DNA from: Stemphylium vesicarium
Taxonomy: Eukaryota > Ascomycota > Dothideomycetes > Pleosporales > Pleosporaceae
Assembly (NCBI GenBank): GCA_004380135.1
Contig: QXCR01000048.1
Location: 124,001-188,000, forward strand
Direction: 5' to 3'
Length of the DNA: 64,000 nucleotides
Positions 10,784-22,230 of this stretch are shown here, piece by piece. Numbering within the stretch: the stretch's first letter is position 1; every line of letters begins with the position of its first letter. A program made the translations under genes and the position numbers. The notes below the pieces were generated by a model. It had not been told where the DNA came from. It saw only the letters and a program-made list of their open reading frames with translations, and made no database searches.

Positions 10784-12745
10784 TCAAACAAGCACAGACT
10801 CCAACACAGTCTCAATCCAAGCCTCCCAATTACCCCTCTTAATCCCCAACACACCCTTCCCAACCAGCCCCTCATCCTTACCAACCTCCTTCTGCAACCC
10901 TTCCTTCGCACCCTCACCCTGCGCAGCCCACCACTCAGCCTCGGCCACATCCTTCGCCCTCTTAACAACCCTATCCTCATCCTCTACACGGTACAAATCA
11001 CACTTGTTACATTCGTCGCAAGGCTGACCCGGCCGCTCTCTGAAGTGGCCGCAGAAATGTTGGTAGCCTTCGACAGCCAAGCCCTGACGACAGACATAGC
11101 ACATGCTGTATCCGCAGAGACAGACGAGCTTGTTGCAACCTTCTGACTTGACGAAGCCGAGATTGCATTGGGGACAGGTGCGTTTCACCGCATCCGTTGT
11201 AGCGCGCTCGAGAGTGAGGCGGAGAGAGGTGAGTTGCGAGGAGAAGCAGGTGTGAGGATCGTGCCAGGGGAGGGAACAGGATAGGCAGGATGTACGGTGG
11301 CATTTTGGAGAGAGACATTGGAAGCGGAGACCCCGGCGTTTGAGATGGATTCGACGGAGGGCTGCATGGAACGGCTCGACGATGGGTAGGCGGAGGGTGA
11401 TGGCGGTGAAGGCGTAGAAAAGGAGCAGGGCGATTAAGACGGCTTGTGTGACTTTGAAGCACAGGAGCTCGAGCAGGGGAATGGAAGCAATCGAGGCGAT
11501 GATGATGGGTCGGGACTTGACACGTAGGTTGTTGAAGAGGCTGGTGCTGGGAAGCGCGAGGTCGTCCAGTTCAGCGTAGGGACAAAAGGGACACTGGACG
11601 AGCGGTAGCTGCGATCTTGTTAATGCGTCACTGGCGAAACGCTCATTGAGTTTGGTAAAGTTGTCCTTATCATCTTGCTCCTCCATGAGGGCGCGCTTGA
11701 CGAAGCTGAGAGGAATACAGCCTTTGCATTCTTCAGCACCTCCGGTCTGAGGCGCGATGCACCTGAGGGTACAGAAGTCGGTGTTGATATTGCGCGCCCA
11801 TCCCTGATCATACAGGGCTGCGTTGATGGCAAATCGTATGCATTGGAAGCAGATGTAGTGACCGTCGATATCACAGGCTGACATTTGCTGTAACGTATTG
11901 GGTATGAAGCAACACTCGCAGTCGTACATCTCGCCCTCTCGCTCAGCCTCCTCTTCGTTCCACTTTACAGCCAATTCAAAGTCTTGTCGTAATTGCTCGT
12001 TTCGGTGCTGCTCGTGTTCCGGTACAATGAGCGCATCGTACAGTTCTTGGTTCAGCTCGTCGCTCTTCGTCTTTACTAACAACGGCATGGAGGGTCGGTT
12101 CAACCGCTCGTCGGCAGGCGTCCATATGATCAAGGGGTGCTCGTTCGCGTTGGGCGCTTTCCGTCGCATCAAAAAGTTTGTGATACTGGACCTCCAACTC
12201 CTAGTTGAAAGCCCCAACAGTGTCGGTCGTGCATGTGTGTAGCTCCAGTTGTACTCGGCCAGTACCGCCTTGATAGTGGAGTGACTCAGGCCCTTGAACT
12301 CCTGATAGAGTGCCTCCTTCGCAGCCTCCTTGTACCGCCGCGACCGGAACTTATCTTCAAGTGCAAGCGGCACGCCGCGGGTATCCTTTGGAGAATCTTC
12401 TTTGCGATACTTGTACTTTTGCGCCGTCTCTCGCTGCTCCTCCTGCTCTGCCGGCATGCGGTATCTTCCCCGCACATATTTGTTTCCATGCTTCAAGAGT
12501 GTCTCTGTAATGACCTGCAACCGGCTTTCCTCACTAAAAGTGGAGAGCATCTCCCGGAAGACCTCGGGCTGCACATCCGGGAAAATGTCGGTAAGCGCTT
12601 GAAGAGAAGTATTGAGGTCGCGGAGGTCCGGCTCGTCAGGGCCATGGCTGTCGATATCGAGTGGAGAAGCAGGCGCTGTTTGCGAGGCTGCTGAAGGGCG
12701 CCGGGACCTGGACGGCCGCACGAGGGAGGAAAAGACGGTAGACAT
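10784..12745 (-). CDS. RBR-type E3 ubiquitin ligase, RNF216-like
   Basis: A single uninterrupted frame of 653 residues. Near residues 45-105 a CUE-like segment is visible (LQALTDIFPDV...LLKHGNKYVRGRY). The RING1 begins with CECCFIPN and continues with cysteines and a histidine in RING order (HYICFQC, CPFC). A hydrophobic stretch follows (IIIASIASIPLLELL and onward). Then come an IBR (CLSPKCHRTSCLSC...HDPHTC) and a RING2 (CPQCNLGFVKSEGCNKLVC) whose cysteines include the expected catalytic position before the last zinc ligands. RBR ligases pass ubiquitin through a RING2 cysteine. The CECC start of RING1 and the tail HFCGH...PCDECNKCDLY resemble the RNF216/TRIAD3 subgroup. The substrate is unknown. 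The ATG at 12745 gives a normal N-terminus. Confidence 0.85.
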   Translation of the reverse strand: MSTVFSSLVRPSRSRRPSAASQTAPASPLDIDSHGPDEPDLRDLNTSLQALTDIFPDVQPEVFREMLSTFSEESRLQVITETLLKHGNKYVRGRYRMPAEQEEQRETAQKYKYRKEDSPKDTRGVPLALEDKFRSRRYKEAAKEALYQEFKGLSHSTIKAVLAEYNWSYTHARPTLLGLSTRSWRSSITNFLMRRKAPNANEHPLIIWTPADERLNRPSMPLLVKTKSDELNQELYDALIVPEHEQHRNEQLRQDFELAVKWNEEEAEREGEMYDCECCFIPNTLQQMSACDIDGHYICFQCIRFAINAALYDQGWARNINTDFCTLRCIAPQTGGAEECKGCIPLSFVKRALMEEQDDKDNFTKLNERFASDALTRSQLPLVQCPFCPYAELDDLALPSTSLFNNLRVKSRPIIIASIASIPLLELLCFKVTQAVLIALLLFYAFTAITLRLPIVEPFHAALRRIHLKRRGLRFQCLSPKCHRTSCLSCSLPWHDPHTCFSSQLTSLRLTLERATTDAVKRTCPQCNLGFVKSEGCNKLVCLCGYSMCYVCRQGLAVEGYQHFCGHFRERPGQPCDECNKCDLYRVEDEDRVVKRAKDVAEAEWWAAQGEGAKEGLQKEVGKDEGLVGKGVLGIKRGNWEAWIETVLESVLV

Positions 12746-13276
12746 GAGGTTGAGGAGCGTTCAACGCCACAGCGAAGGGGAGTTGCCAGGCATGCGGTGT
12801 TGCAGAGCAGGCCGGATAGAAGTGAAGGCGCGACGGTCAAATAAACATTATAAGCGATTAAAGAGAGTATGCGACGAGAAGGGAAGCCGAGAATCCGTGA
12901 GCATGCTGATGGTGATGGGCGGTGTTGGATCACGGTTCGGCTTACCATGACGCGTAACGGCTGCCGACCCTGCCAATCGTTATCGCCTGCGCACGTGACA
13001 TCTAACTTCGCATCAAGACTAAACGCCGCCTGGCAATCTTCCGGTGACAGGCTTTGTCACGACCGATGATGTTGGCGATCGTTCATCTCCGTCAATTGAT
13101 CGGTGGCCATGAATGAGCATAGTTGTGTCACCAGTACAAACTTTTGACATGCCTCGGCAGCTGCACAGTATTGGTCGTCCCAAGGTTACACAGCCAAGTT
13201 TGCTGTCTGCACCTCAAATCCCCGCTCTCTGTCAGCTCTGTAGTGAAACATCTTCACGCTGTGACCGACGTCAACC
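12746..13276. other. divergent promoter region
   Basis: Lies between the minus-strand RBR ligase and the plus-strand gene at 13277. No further gene is supported. A CACGTGAC motif sits near 12994. Confidence 0.4.
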
Positions 13277-15157
13277 ATGCAGGAGCAAGACGCGCAACAT
13301 CGCGCTACTATGTCAGCCCAAGCTACCGACTCTAGATCTTCAACCGATGCCAAGACCACCCACCCGAAGACAAGCAATGCCCCTCAGAAGGGAATCCACA
13401 GAGGTAGTCGACGCCAAGTCAAGCAGTAAGAAGATCAACCTGAATATGTGCACGTGCGACTTATCATGTGTATAGTGAGAAGGGATGGCGAAAAAATGCT
13501 ACAGGAGAGCCGGCCGTAGTGACACCTGTGGAACCCGGCTTGACCTCTGAGGTGAAGCACATGATCCAAGAAGACGCACCAAAGACTGTCGTCGCGCGAC
13601 TCGAGAGCATTCAGCCTGCATTAAATTCTTCTCAGGCGAAGAAGCCAAAACCCCGTCCAAGCAAAGCGTACGTAGAGAGTCTAGGAGTTGCAGTGACTAC
13701 AGACTCACAGGGATTGTAGAGAACGTGCAAAAAGACGAGCTGCGAAAGCCTTGGAAGCAGAAGAAAAGTTGACCCCCAAGGACGGATTGGCCAAGGAAAC
13801 CACTGTCACCAAGGAGCCTACACTGGACGCAGCACCATCAACAGCATCGCCGACTCGAAACTCATCAGCCAAGAAACTCCAGAGCAAGGCAGTGCAATCA
13901 AAACGAGCACCCGTCCGAGCCTCTGCATCAGCATCAGTATCGAACCCGACTCACAAACCCCCTCCAAAAACCACACACACAAACGCTCTGGCGCGAAAAA
14001 CAGCATGGATGTTCAAAGAAATTACTGGAACGCCAGTACGCACCATCTCCCCATCTTCACTCGTGCCACACACCACCCAAGTTAGTTCCGCAACCGGCTT
14101 CGCAACCTTATGCAGTTACAACTGGCAGCACGACGGCTCCATATACGTCCCGGGCAGCCCACCCAAATGGACACCCCCCACCCTCCCCACAACCCTAGCC
14201 CAAGATAGCGGCCAGCATTTCATCGACCAAAACGCGTCCCGGGTACCCAAATACCCGTTCGAGCCCGCCTTCCGCGCCCTCTCCCTCATGAACGCGCAGA
14301 ACACTTCTCTAAACGACGTCGACATCATCGCAAACCGCAACAGTCTGCGTAAACTCCTCGATTTCTGCGCCGGGAAGCGACTAGATCCGTTCTGCATGGG
14401 CTTGCATATGATCGGCAATACGCTCGTCATCAGCCGCAAAGAGAGAAGCGCGCAGTACATGATCCACGGGGCGCCGAATGCAGGCTACGGACATAGTTTC
14501 GAGCGCTCATTCACAACGCCAGACAACGGCATGGATAATTCGAGTAGCCATCATAGAGTGATTCGATACCGTATGGGGTCTCTAGACTGCGTCGTCCGGT
14601 TCGAAGTCGACGCCTACTACGATGGCGATGGAGATGCTGCGAGCGAAGCTTGTCCAGGTGATACGACGGACGCACTCGCCGACACCATGGCAAACTTGAC
14701 CGTCGCAGATACTAAACCCGCTCAAGCATCCCGCAAGTCCAACCCAGCAAACAAACCCACTACAGCCATCCAAAAAGGCACATTCACGCCCCCCGCCAAA
14801 CTCGCAGAAATCAAAGCCAAGCGTGCCGGTCGTCTTGCTGACGCTATGCCGCAACTCTGGTTCGGGCGCACGCCTTACTTTATCAACGGGAACCATAACA
14901 ACGGGACTGTGCATTCGGTTAGTGTGGCGCATGCGGAGGCGGAGTTTGAGAAATGGGAAGAGGCGAATCAAGAGAAGTTGAGGAACATGGTAGGCTTGTT
15001 GGAGGAGATTAAGGGGGTTATTGGGGAGTTGAGGGAGGGGAAGGGGGTGCTGGTTTGTGATGTTAAGGGTGCGGGGATTAAGGTGTGTGAGGGGAGGGGT
15101 GGTGAGGTGTTGCCGGGGGATGTTATTTCGAAGTACTGGACAGTCGGATCACGCTAA
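13277..15157 (+). CDS. conserved fungal protein of unknown function
   Basis: Three exons: 13277-13425, 13476-13667 and 13720-15157. The introns are GTAAGA...TAG and GTACGT...TAG (50 and 52 nt), and joining them keeps one frame of about 590 residues. The first 190 residues are low-complexity and basic (Lys/Ala/Pro/Ser). The folded part carries conserved-looking blocks: CSYNWQHDGSIYVPGSPPKW, DVDIIANRNSLRKLLDFC, NTLVISRKE, SSSHHRVIRYRMG and a C-terminal FGRTPYFI. From memory, relatives are often labelled geranylgeranyl pyrophosphate synthetase in fungal databases. I see no DDxxD prenyltransferase motif, so that label should not be trusted. An in-frame TGA at 13262 lies just upstream of the chosen ATG. 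Confidence 0.75.
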
Positions 15158-15308
15158 GCCAGCCACTTGTACACATTAATCGAGGTAAATATGCCCCAAG
15201 ACTCCTAACTTTCCACAAACTTTCCACACAAGAACGTCACGAACGCCATCTACCTGGAGAAAAAGAACAGTGGAAGAAGAAAAAAGCACACCAACAAAAC
15301 CCTATGCA

Positions 15309-17817
15309 TCAGTACAGCGACTGCGACGGATCAATCTCCTCATCATCCCCAACCCACCGCCACGGAGCCTCCATCCTCCCAATACCCGTCGGCCCCACAA
15401 TACCATCGAAGACGTGCTGGAACAAGTCCAGATCCTGTGGTCTACACATAGCGCAAGCATCCCTCACCCTAAGCACCATACTCTTGTTCTCGCCCGGCCT
15501 AACCATATCTTCCCACCACAGCAGAATGCGATGGTTGCAAAGGTTCAAGTTGCCGCCTTCGAACAACTGCCAGGAAATAGCCACACTCAGTTCGTTGGAT
15601 TGCAGGTAGTGGGTGGGAATCTCCATTTTGTCGACTTCGTCTGCGTCGCAGTATCCGGTGGTGAGACCTGTGTTCGTGTCGTACAGCGTTATCTGCACAG
15701 TCTGTGCGGCAAGAGGCACCATGCTGAGGAGCTGGTAGCCTGTGGGGAGGGGGAAGGGCTGGTGGATGTTCCAAGTGGGGGTTAGGCTGGGAGGGCTATA
15801 CGAAGCTGTGTTGGTGAAGGCGGAGGTGCCCACGCCGATCGTTACTAGGACATATGGTGCTGGTGCTGTGAAGGTTGCGACGGCGATGTTGGAATCGAGA
15901 GGTGTGGGGTCGGGAGTAGCGATGGGTATGCTGGAGCCGGTGTTGTTGGTGGCTAGGGAGGCGGAGCTTATAGCTGTGCTAAGGGGGGCGGGCGTGATTT
16001 CTGGGCCTGAGCTTTCTACCGCGTTCTGCTGTAACGAGATACTTGCAAGACTTTTACCTGTTACACCACCGACCGTCGTCGAAGTGGCACCCAGATCACT
16101 CGTCAACCTCCCTGCACTCTTACTCCCATCCACGCCACCTCCCTCCCCAGTACTCCCATACTCCCCGCAAGCGTCTCCTTATTCCTACAAAGCAAATTCA
16201 AGCTCTGGACCAACTTCACTCCCACCGCATCCAACATACACACCTCTCCCACCTTTTCTTCCAATGCCCGCCAGTCATCCACATTATCGCACTCTTCCTT
16301 CCCCTGATTCACAGCAAGGAAATCATCATCAAGAGAGTCGCACATCTGCTCATCTAGCTTCTTTCCCATCGCTAGATCTTCAGCTGTTTGGTATTTTTCG
16401 GGCGTGAGCGTGCTGTTCTGGTATGTTTTCACGTCAAAGCAGAGGTGGATGAGTTGGAGGCGGAGTTGGCTGTATGCTTCCCAGGGCGTGGGATAGCGTT
16501 GTTGCTGCTCGCTGTGCTGAGTAGTTGGGCTGTTGCGTCATCGCCGTTGTGCGTGCTTGTTGGGGTACCGGAGCTGTATGGGAAGAGGGATGAGAGAATG
16601 TGTTGATTACCTTCTACGTTTACCTCGGTAGGCGCGAAAGGGGACCATCTACGTAGGTTCGTGAAGCTCTTCCACGCAAATGGCGCGGCAAGACGGCGTG
16701 CAGCCGCGCTTAAGGAGGTTGGAATGATGATGGCGGTACAGCTGCTTTGCCCCAAGGAGCGAGTTGCTGACGTCGTGGTCGTCGAGGCATTAATATCTGC
16801 TTTCTGTGATGGCGTAGTAAAATCCGGGGAGTCTGAGGGCATTATGTAGTCATAAGAAGCCACCAAAGAAGGCGGTGGCGAGTCCATTGTCGGACTCATC
16901 TGGCTTGCCAGATCCTCCTCTATCTCTAAGCCAGGAGTCACCACACTAGATCCCGTGGGTATCGTTTTTGTCACCGTCGTAGTGGTAGTAGTCGTGCTCG
17001 TGCTGGTCGTCGTACTATCGTCTCCACCACAGCTTCCCTGCCCTGCTTGTCTTTCGTGCACGTGCTGTCGATGCCCATGTCGCTTGTGCGCGGCTATGTG
17101 ATCGAAACGGTTTGCGAAGGTTGTAGGGAAGGCGAGGTGCGGGTTGACGGCACTGCGGCGGAGTAGGAATTCTGTATCTGAGGGTTGGAAGATAACGGAG
17201 GCGAGGGAAGATGGTGTAGCATCAGTACCGGATGACGATGAGATAGTTAATGGTGGTGGCGAAGATGGAGTGGGTGAGGAAGTAACTGTGTCGCTCGTCT
17301 TAATCTCGCTCGTTTCGCGGGTTGGTATCACGAGAATGGCGCTCGTCGGCTCATCCGCTGGCTCGGGGTTCATTTCCGTCTCGTTTACCGGTGGCGGCAG
17401 AATATTAGTTGAGATCTCAGGCGTTATGCTTGGTGCATCACTCCCGATCGAGTGTTCTAGTTTACCCTTTAGAGATTTGTATTTCTCAAACGTCATTCCG
17501 AAGAATATCAAGGCAACTGCAGCGACGAGGACGGCAACGCTTGACAGGAACAAGGATATCTTTACAGTCTTTCTTCCGGCTATGTTGTCTTCCGGTTCGG
17601 TCTGTTCTGGTGGTTCTGATTTGAGTGATATGTCGTCAAAGTCAGAAGCTTCTTTCTTGCCGTGCGTGTCAGATGATGACTCCTCACAGAAGGGGTTCTG
17701 TTGGAAAGCCTTGAAAATATCGCGAGCTTGATCACTGTAAGGGCGAGGATTGAACGTTTCTTCGCAGGCTTTAGCGAACGATTTCGGGTCGTAGACTGAA
17801 GTCGAATATCTGACTGG
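15309..17817 (-). CDS. membrane-anchored DPBB (RlpA-like) protein, 5' end unresolved
   Basis: Three exons join in frame: 17817-16624, 16516-16124 and 16028-15309, with GTAAAC...CAG and GTAAGA...CAG introns of 107 and 95 nt. The product has a cytosolic Ser/Asp/Glu-rich stretch, one membrane segment (FLSSVAVLVAAVALIFFGM), and a long Ser/Thr-rich region with a Thr run, probably extracellular and O-glycosylated. A C-terminal domain carries LCNHRILLWW and VRDACAMCRPQDLDLF, which fits a double-psi beta-barrel of the expansin/RlpA kind. There is no ATG between the upstream in-frame TAG (17818-17820) and the membrane segment. The true start therefore lies in an exon I could not place, or the gene is damaged. 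The frame upstream of that TAG (to about 18007) also looks coding. Confidence 0.55.
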
Positions 17818-18445
17818 CTAGTCGTACGGATCTGTGTTGGGCTTTGTCTGATCTTCGTCACTCTTAGTGTCAGGAACTGCCGGTCCGTCGTAACCGAGTG
17901 TATCTCTATTGTTGTCCCCCCACCCGTCAACGTTAGACGAGACTCTACTCGACAAGTCCCTTTCGGCAGGCTCACTAGAGTAGCTTGGCTTTGGAGGTGT
18001 AGGCAATGGCTTTTCCGACGAGTATAGTGGCGCTGGAGTAACTATATCTTACGTCCTGTGTTGGTGCCACAGTGTTGTCTGCTACCACCGGTGAAGCAGC
18101 GCCTTCTCTATTGTAGGATACAGTTGTCGGTTCCTGTCCAGAGATAGGCGCAGGATTCGATATACCCAACTCTCGAACACTCTTGTTAGATCATTTGGAT
18201 GCGTTGGAATGCAGCATCGGGTATCACATAAAAGCTGACATGAGAGCGTCGCAAGACAAAGGTTCAACAAGATGGTTACGAAAAAGAGGAGGCAATTGAT
18301 GTAAATAGACGATGGTATCAGGCAGAAAAAGGTAGAAGAAGAAAGCAACGTTGACAACGAGAAGAGTAATAGGGAAAATCCACGATGTGTCACCTTCGAC
18401 TCAAGCTTGAGTGACAACAGTGTAACAAGGGAAGAGCTATGACCT

Positions 18446-19419
18446 TCACAACCAAACCCACTCAACGGTGACCCTGCCCTTCGATGGATCGGCCATCTTG
18501 TCGAACATGGCGGGGCTGACGTCGATGTCGACCGCTGCACAACCGGTGCCTGATATAAGATTAGCAAAGGCCAACTGCTACAAGGGAATGTGGTGTCTGT
18601 CATCCCAAGTACTTACACCTGTCAATAACAGTCACGTCGATGCTAGCAGTCTTGCCCGTCTTCTCGTTAAAACGGCGGGCTCGGATCTTCCTGCCGCACA
18701 ATGGGTTGGTGTTTGGGTTAGAGCCGGACTGCTCAGCATTCCCTTGAAATGACGAAATCAGTTGATGTTTCTCAGTGTTCTAGAAGCAAAACTTACAGAT
18801 GAGATGGGAGACTGCTACAACAGCATCTCCATCGCCATGTGTTTCTCCACATGCACCGAGAGACGGATTGTAGTAGGTCAAGTCGCCGGTGATGACTTGT
18901 GACCCACCCGGTAGAGGTAGGGCAGTGTCGCTGCTATGTATTATTAGCAAAGAGTCAGGTCGAAGCACGAGAGACGTACTCGGGGTAGCGTGATAGGCCG
19001 GCTGCAAGACCGATAATAAGAGCCAGTAGCGAGATAAGAATGACACCAATCATGATGAGTAGCGAACGGCGACTAACTCGATTGTTGAAGTATCTTTTGT
19101 GAGGCGGTAGAATGTTGTTGAAGTGTCGTGAGACGGTCGAGCCAATAGTGCCTACCTTTATGCTCGCAAGAAACCCGCCTCCTATGACATGTTGTTTTCC
19201 TTTAGACTCCTGGCCATCAGGTGTGCTTCCTCCATTCGAGGGCGCGGCCTCCCAATCTTCCATCTCTTGTGTGGGCTGCGTTGGTGGTGCATGGGGGCTG
19301 TGTGCAGTGGCGCCCAATCCAGAAGATGAGGCGGCAGTCACATTGTAGTTATGATTATCTTTCAGGTGCGCCTGCGCGGGTTGTGGGAGTGGTTTCCTGG
19401 TTACAATTGCAGGATTCAT
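18446..19419 (-). CDS. type II membrane protein with RlpA-like double-psi beta-barrel
   Basis: Four exons: 19419-18980, 18933-18797, 18742-18617 and 18549-18446. The introns have GTACGT or GTAAGT donors and are 46, 54 and 67 nt long; all phases agree, giving 268 residues. The N-terminal 120 residues are Pro/Ser/Gln-rich. Then come basic residues and one membrane helix (LLIMIGVILISLLALIIGLA). The C-terminal domain shows the RlpA/expansin pattern: GDLTYYNPSLGACGETH, NPLCGRKI, VTVIDRCTGCAAVDIDVSPA. The domain should be extracellular and could act at the cell wall. A catalytic role is not shown by the sequence. It is a tandem neighbour of another gene with the same architecture at 15309-17817. 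Confidence 0.85.
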
Positions 19420-19936
19420 CTCTGTGAATGACGGCGCGTAACGAGCGCGAAACGGTGGGTATATTGTTGTGTATCTTCAATCAGATCGCGTTGCATCATT
19501 ATCAGAAAACAAGGATATTCAAATGAGCGGACGTCTAGGCAAGACGCCTGACATGAGTGCGTAGATAAGGGTCCAAGATAGTGTGGGGAAAAAGTGAACT
19601 TGTGGGTCAGAGAGTGAAGGTCGGCAAGGGGTCAACGCGCTTGGACATGGCGCCTCGGAGATGGGCGGTTCGCCGAGGCTCATCCGAAATATGTCAACCT
19701 CATCTCGACCACCAAGGTCCAGCCATTGCTATCACGTTCGCGAATCCCGCTGTAAGGCTGCTGAATAGACACTGCCAAAAGTCGGCGAACTGCTACACCA
19801 TATCTATCGAACCGGTCACGACTGCGTCTGCACATCGCCCACGACTGCCATCAATTCCTCCAGCGCCGCTTCCAGGCACGCCTTCGACCCCATCGCGTCC
19901 ACTTTCTCGCCTTTGACTCACACGACGGCAACAGCC

Positions 19937-20566
19937 ATGGCAGAACAAAGCATCAACGTGCCGCAAGTCATCGTCTTCATTGTTGTCACCTTCCTTGCCG
20001 TACGATGGTACTTCAGTAAGCCTGCAGCGGCGGCACCAGGCACGCGAGCATCGGCAAACCGCGCCACAACTCGTGTGAACCCGGCGCAAATTGACCAAGT
20101 AGCCGAGATGCTACCACAGCTAAACAGGAGGGATATTGCGTGGGATTTGCAACGGAACGGTGGGAACGTCGCGGCGACAACGGAGAGAGCGTTGAGCGGT
20201 AGGGGTTTGGACACTGTAAGACTCGCAAGGGGACACGTGTCAACGAGGGGCATTCTGCTAACATTTGCGTAGGCGCCGCCATCTTTCCAAATACCAGCAC
20301 CGCGAGCCGCTCCTGCACCCGTCAGAGCTGCCCCCGCACCAGCGAAACCCGCGCACCCCGATCTGATAACGCGATACAACCTATCTTCGAAACTTACCGA
20401 GACATCGCAGCCTGCACAAGAAGAGCAGCCAAAGGCGAAGTCATGGAGTGCAGACAAGACCGAGAGGCAGGCAAACCTGCAAAGACGGAGAGAGGAAATG
20501 ATCCTCGCAGCACGGAGGAAACTGGAGGCACAGGAGAAGGCAAAGGAATCGGGAGCAGCTGCATAA
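19937..20566 (+). CDS. CUE-domain protein, Cue1-like (ER-associated degradation)
   Basis: Two exons, 19937-20215 and 20273-20566, with a GTAAGA...TAG intron containing GCTAAC. The protein has 190 residues. A short N-terminal membrane segment (VPQVIVFIVVTFLAVRWYF) is followed by a CUE domain (INPAQ-like VNPAQIDQVAEMLPQL, then DIAWDLQRNGGNVAATTE). The C-terminal helix KTERQANLQRRREEMILAAR resembles the Ubc7-binding region of yeast Cue1. In yeast, Cue1 anchors and activates the E2 Ubc7 on the ER membrane. The same role is inferred here from domain order. The ATG sits in a good context (gccATGG). It is divergent from the DPBB gene at 19419. Confidence 0.85.
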
Positions 20567-20977
20567 ACAAACGTATGCGTATTTCATGGTTCAAGAAGAA
20601 CTCACGAGGGAGCCTCCCACATCTTGGTAGCTATACCCTAGTCGCTTTTGTAATGCGAGCTTACATTCGACTTCAACCTACCCTATCGCAATGCGATTAT
20701 CAACTTCCAACTTTTCAATTTCCCGGCGATGACTCACGATATGTTACCATATCTCCTATCTTTTCCTTGCAAATACCTGCCATTATCGCCCCTTCGGTCT
20801 ATAATTAACCTACACTCTGCACTTACCAGGGTCCATGGGGCCAAAACTATACCCCATCCATCTAATCAGCCTCAAGGATGCGTACCCATGTCCCACACCT
20901 CAGCCAAGATAAACTCACCGCTCCCCGTATGCGGAGAATTTTAGCTGCTCTCCCCCAATGCTTTTCGACTTGCTGCA

Positions 20978-21976
20978 ATGGATACGGCTGAAGTGTTCAG
21001 CGCCCTAGGCACCCCCGCGCGAACTGCAGCTCGCATCTTGCTGGCGCCACGCTACATCATCAATGGCTTTGCGCCGCTCAGAGGGTGGACCAATCACCCA
21101 TATGCACTTGCGCGGTACGGGCCGTCGTATCGCTGGCGTGTGTGGCTGCTGTTCGATATTCAAGACCTAGAAAATTTGGAACGATTGATCAATGAGGGTA
21201 TGGACGAAGATGTGCTGCACATGCGCGAAGCGAAGCTAGAGCAGTTTAAACTCGTTGCTTTGGTGGTATGTATCCCCTCTTTTCTCTCGCATCTCACCAT
21301 CTCCCTTGGAAATCAGCGATGTGAAAGAAAAAGAAAACAAAGAAAGGAAAATGACTGAGATTGATACCAGGGCGCTCTACTAGCAACACTCGCCCTGCAA
21401 GCCATGAGCCTCCCCCTCCTCACAGAATCCACCTTCGTCGTCCGCGCTTCCTTGACAGTCAGCACCATGCTTTCCCTCCTCGCAACCTTTTTCACATGCA
21501 TCCAGCAGCGCGAACTCGGCTCCCTCCGCACAGCGCCCGCGCTCCGCATGTGGCTTTCCAATGGGGTCCATTACTCCAACACCAACACCCACAGCACCAC
21601 CTCCACCTCACATCTCCGCTGGCAATCCTCCCTCGCGTCTCTAACCCTCATGGAAGCACCCTACGAACTCATCAGTCTGGCCGTCGCCAACTTCGTCGCG
21701 GGTATCGCCGCGTACATGTGGAGTGTGTGGAAGGAGAAGTTGCAGGTGCAGAAGGAGGATGGGCTGCAGGGTGTAGCTGTGTTGGTTTATTTTGCGGTGG
21801 GGACGGGGTTTGCGTTTACATTGTTTCCGATATTGTTGGGGAATAAGGACCGTGAGGGACGAGTTGCGTTGGTGGGAGGGAAAGGGGATATAGAGGGGGG
21901 TGGCTTGGCCGGTAGGATTCAGGAGGAGATGGGGTGGCGTGGAGGGCAAGGAGAGAGGGAGGGGAAGGGGCAGTAG
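20978..21976 (+). CDS. integral membrane protein, unknown function
   Basis: Two exons, 20978-21265 and 21371-21976, joined across a 105-nt GTATGT...CAG intron, giving 297 residues. Hydrophobic helices are visible at about 93-110 (LVALVGALLATLALQAM, spanning the splice), 118-140 (VVRASLTVSTMLSLLATFF), 190-212 (ELISLAVANFVAGIAAYMW) and 228-250 (VAVLVYFAVGTGFAFTLFP). The C-terminus is Gly/Glu-rich. I do not recognise the family. The pattern fits a small multi-pass fungal membrane protein. Confidence 0.75.
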
Positions 21977-22230
21977 ATGGTGTTAATGTGGCACGGGAGT
22001 TCATTTATCTTGATGGGTAGGAATAAATTAGTAGGTGTATGATAACTTTGACTGCTGTACTAAATCAAGGTTATCCGGTAAGCTGCGCCAGAGTATACTT
22101 CACCCCGGATGTGTTCGCAGGCAAGTCATCAACAAAACTCTCCTTCCCCTCCAACGCTTACCGAGCATCCAGACCCCCCTCTACCACCCATCCTCCCCTC
22201 GCCCTATCCCCACACATCCAAAGCACCACC

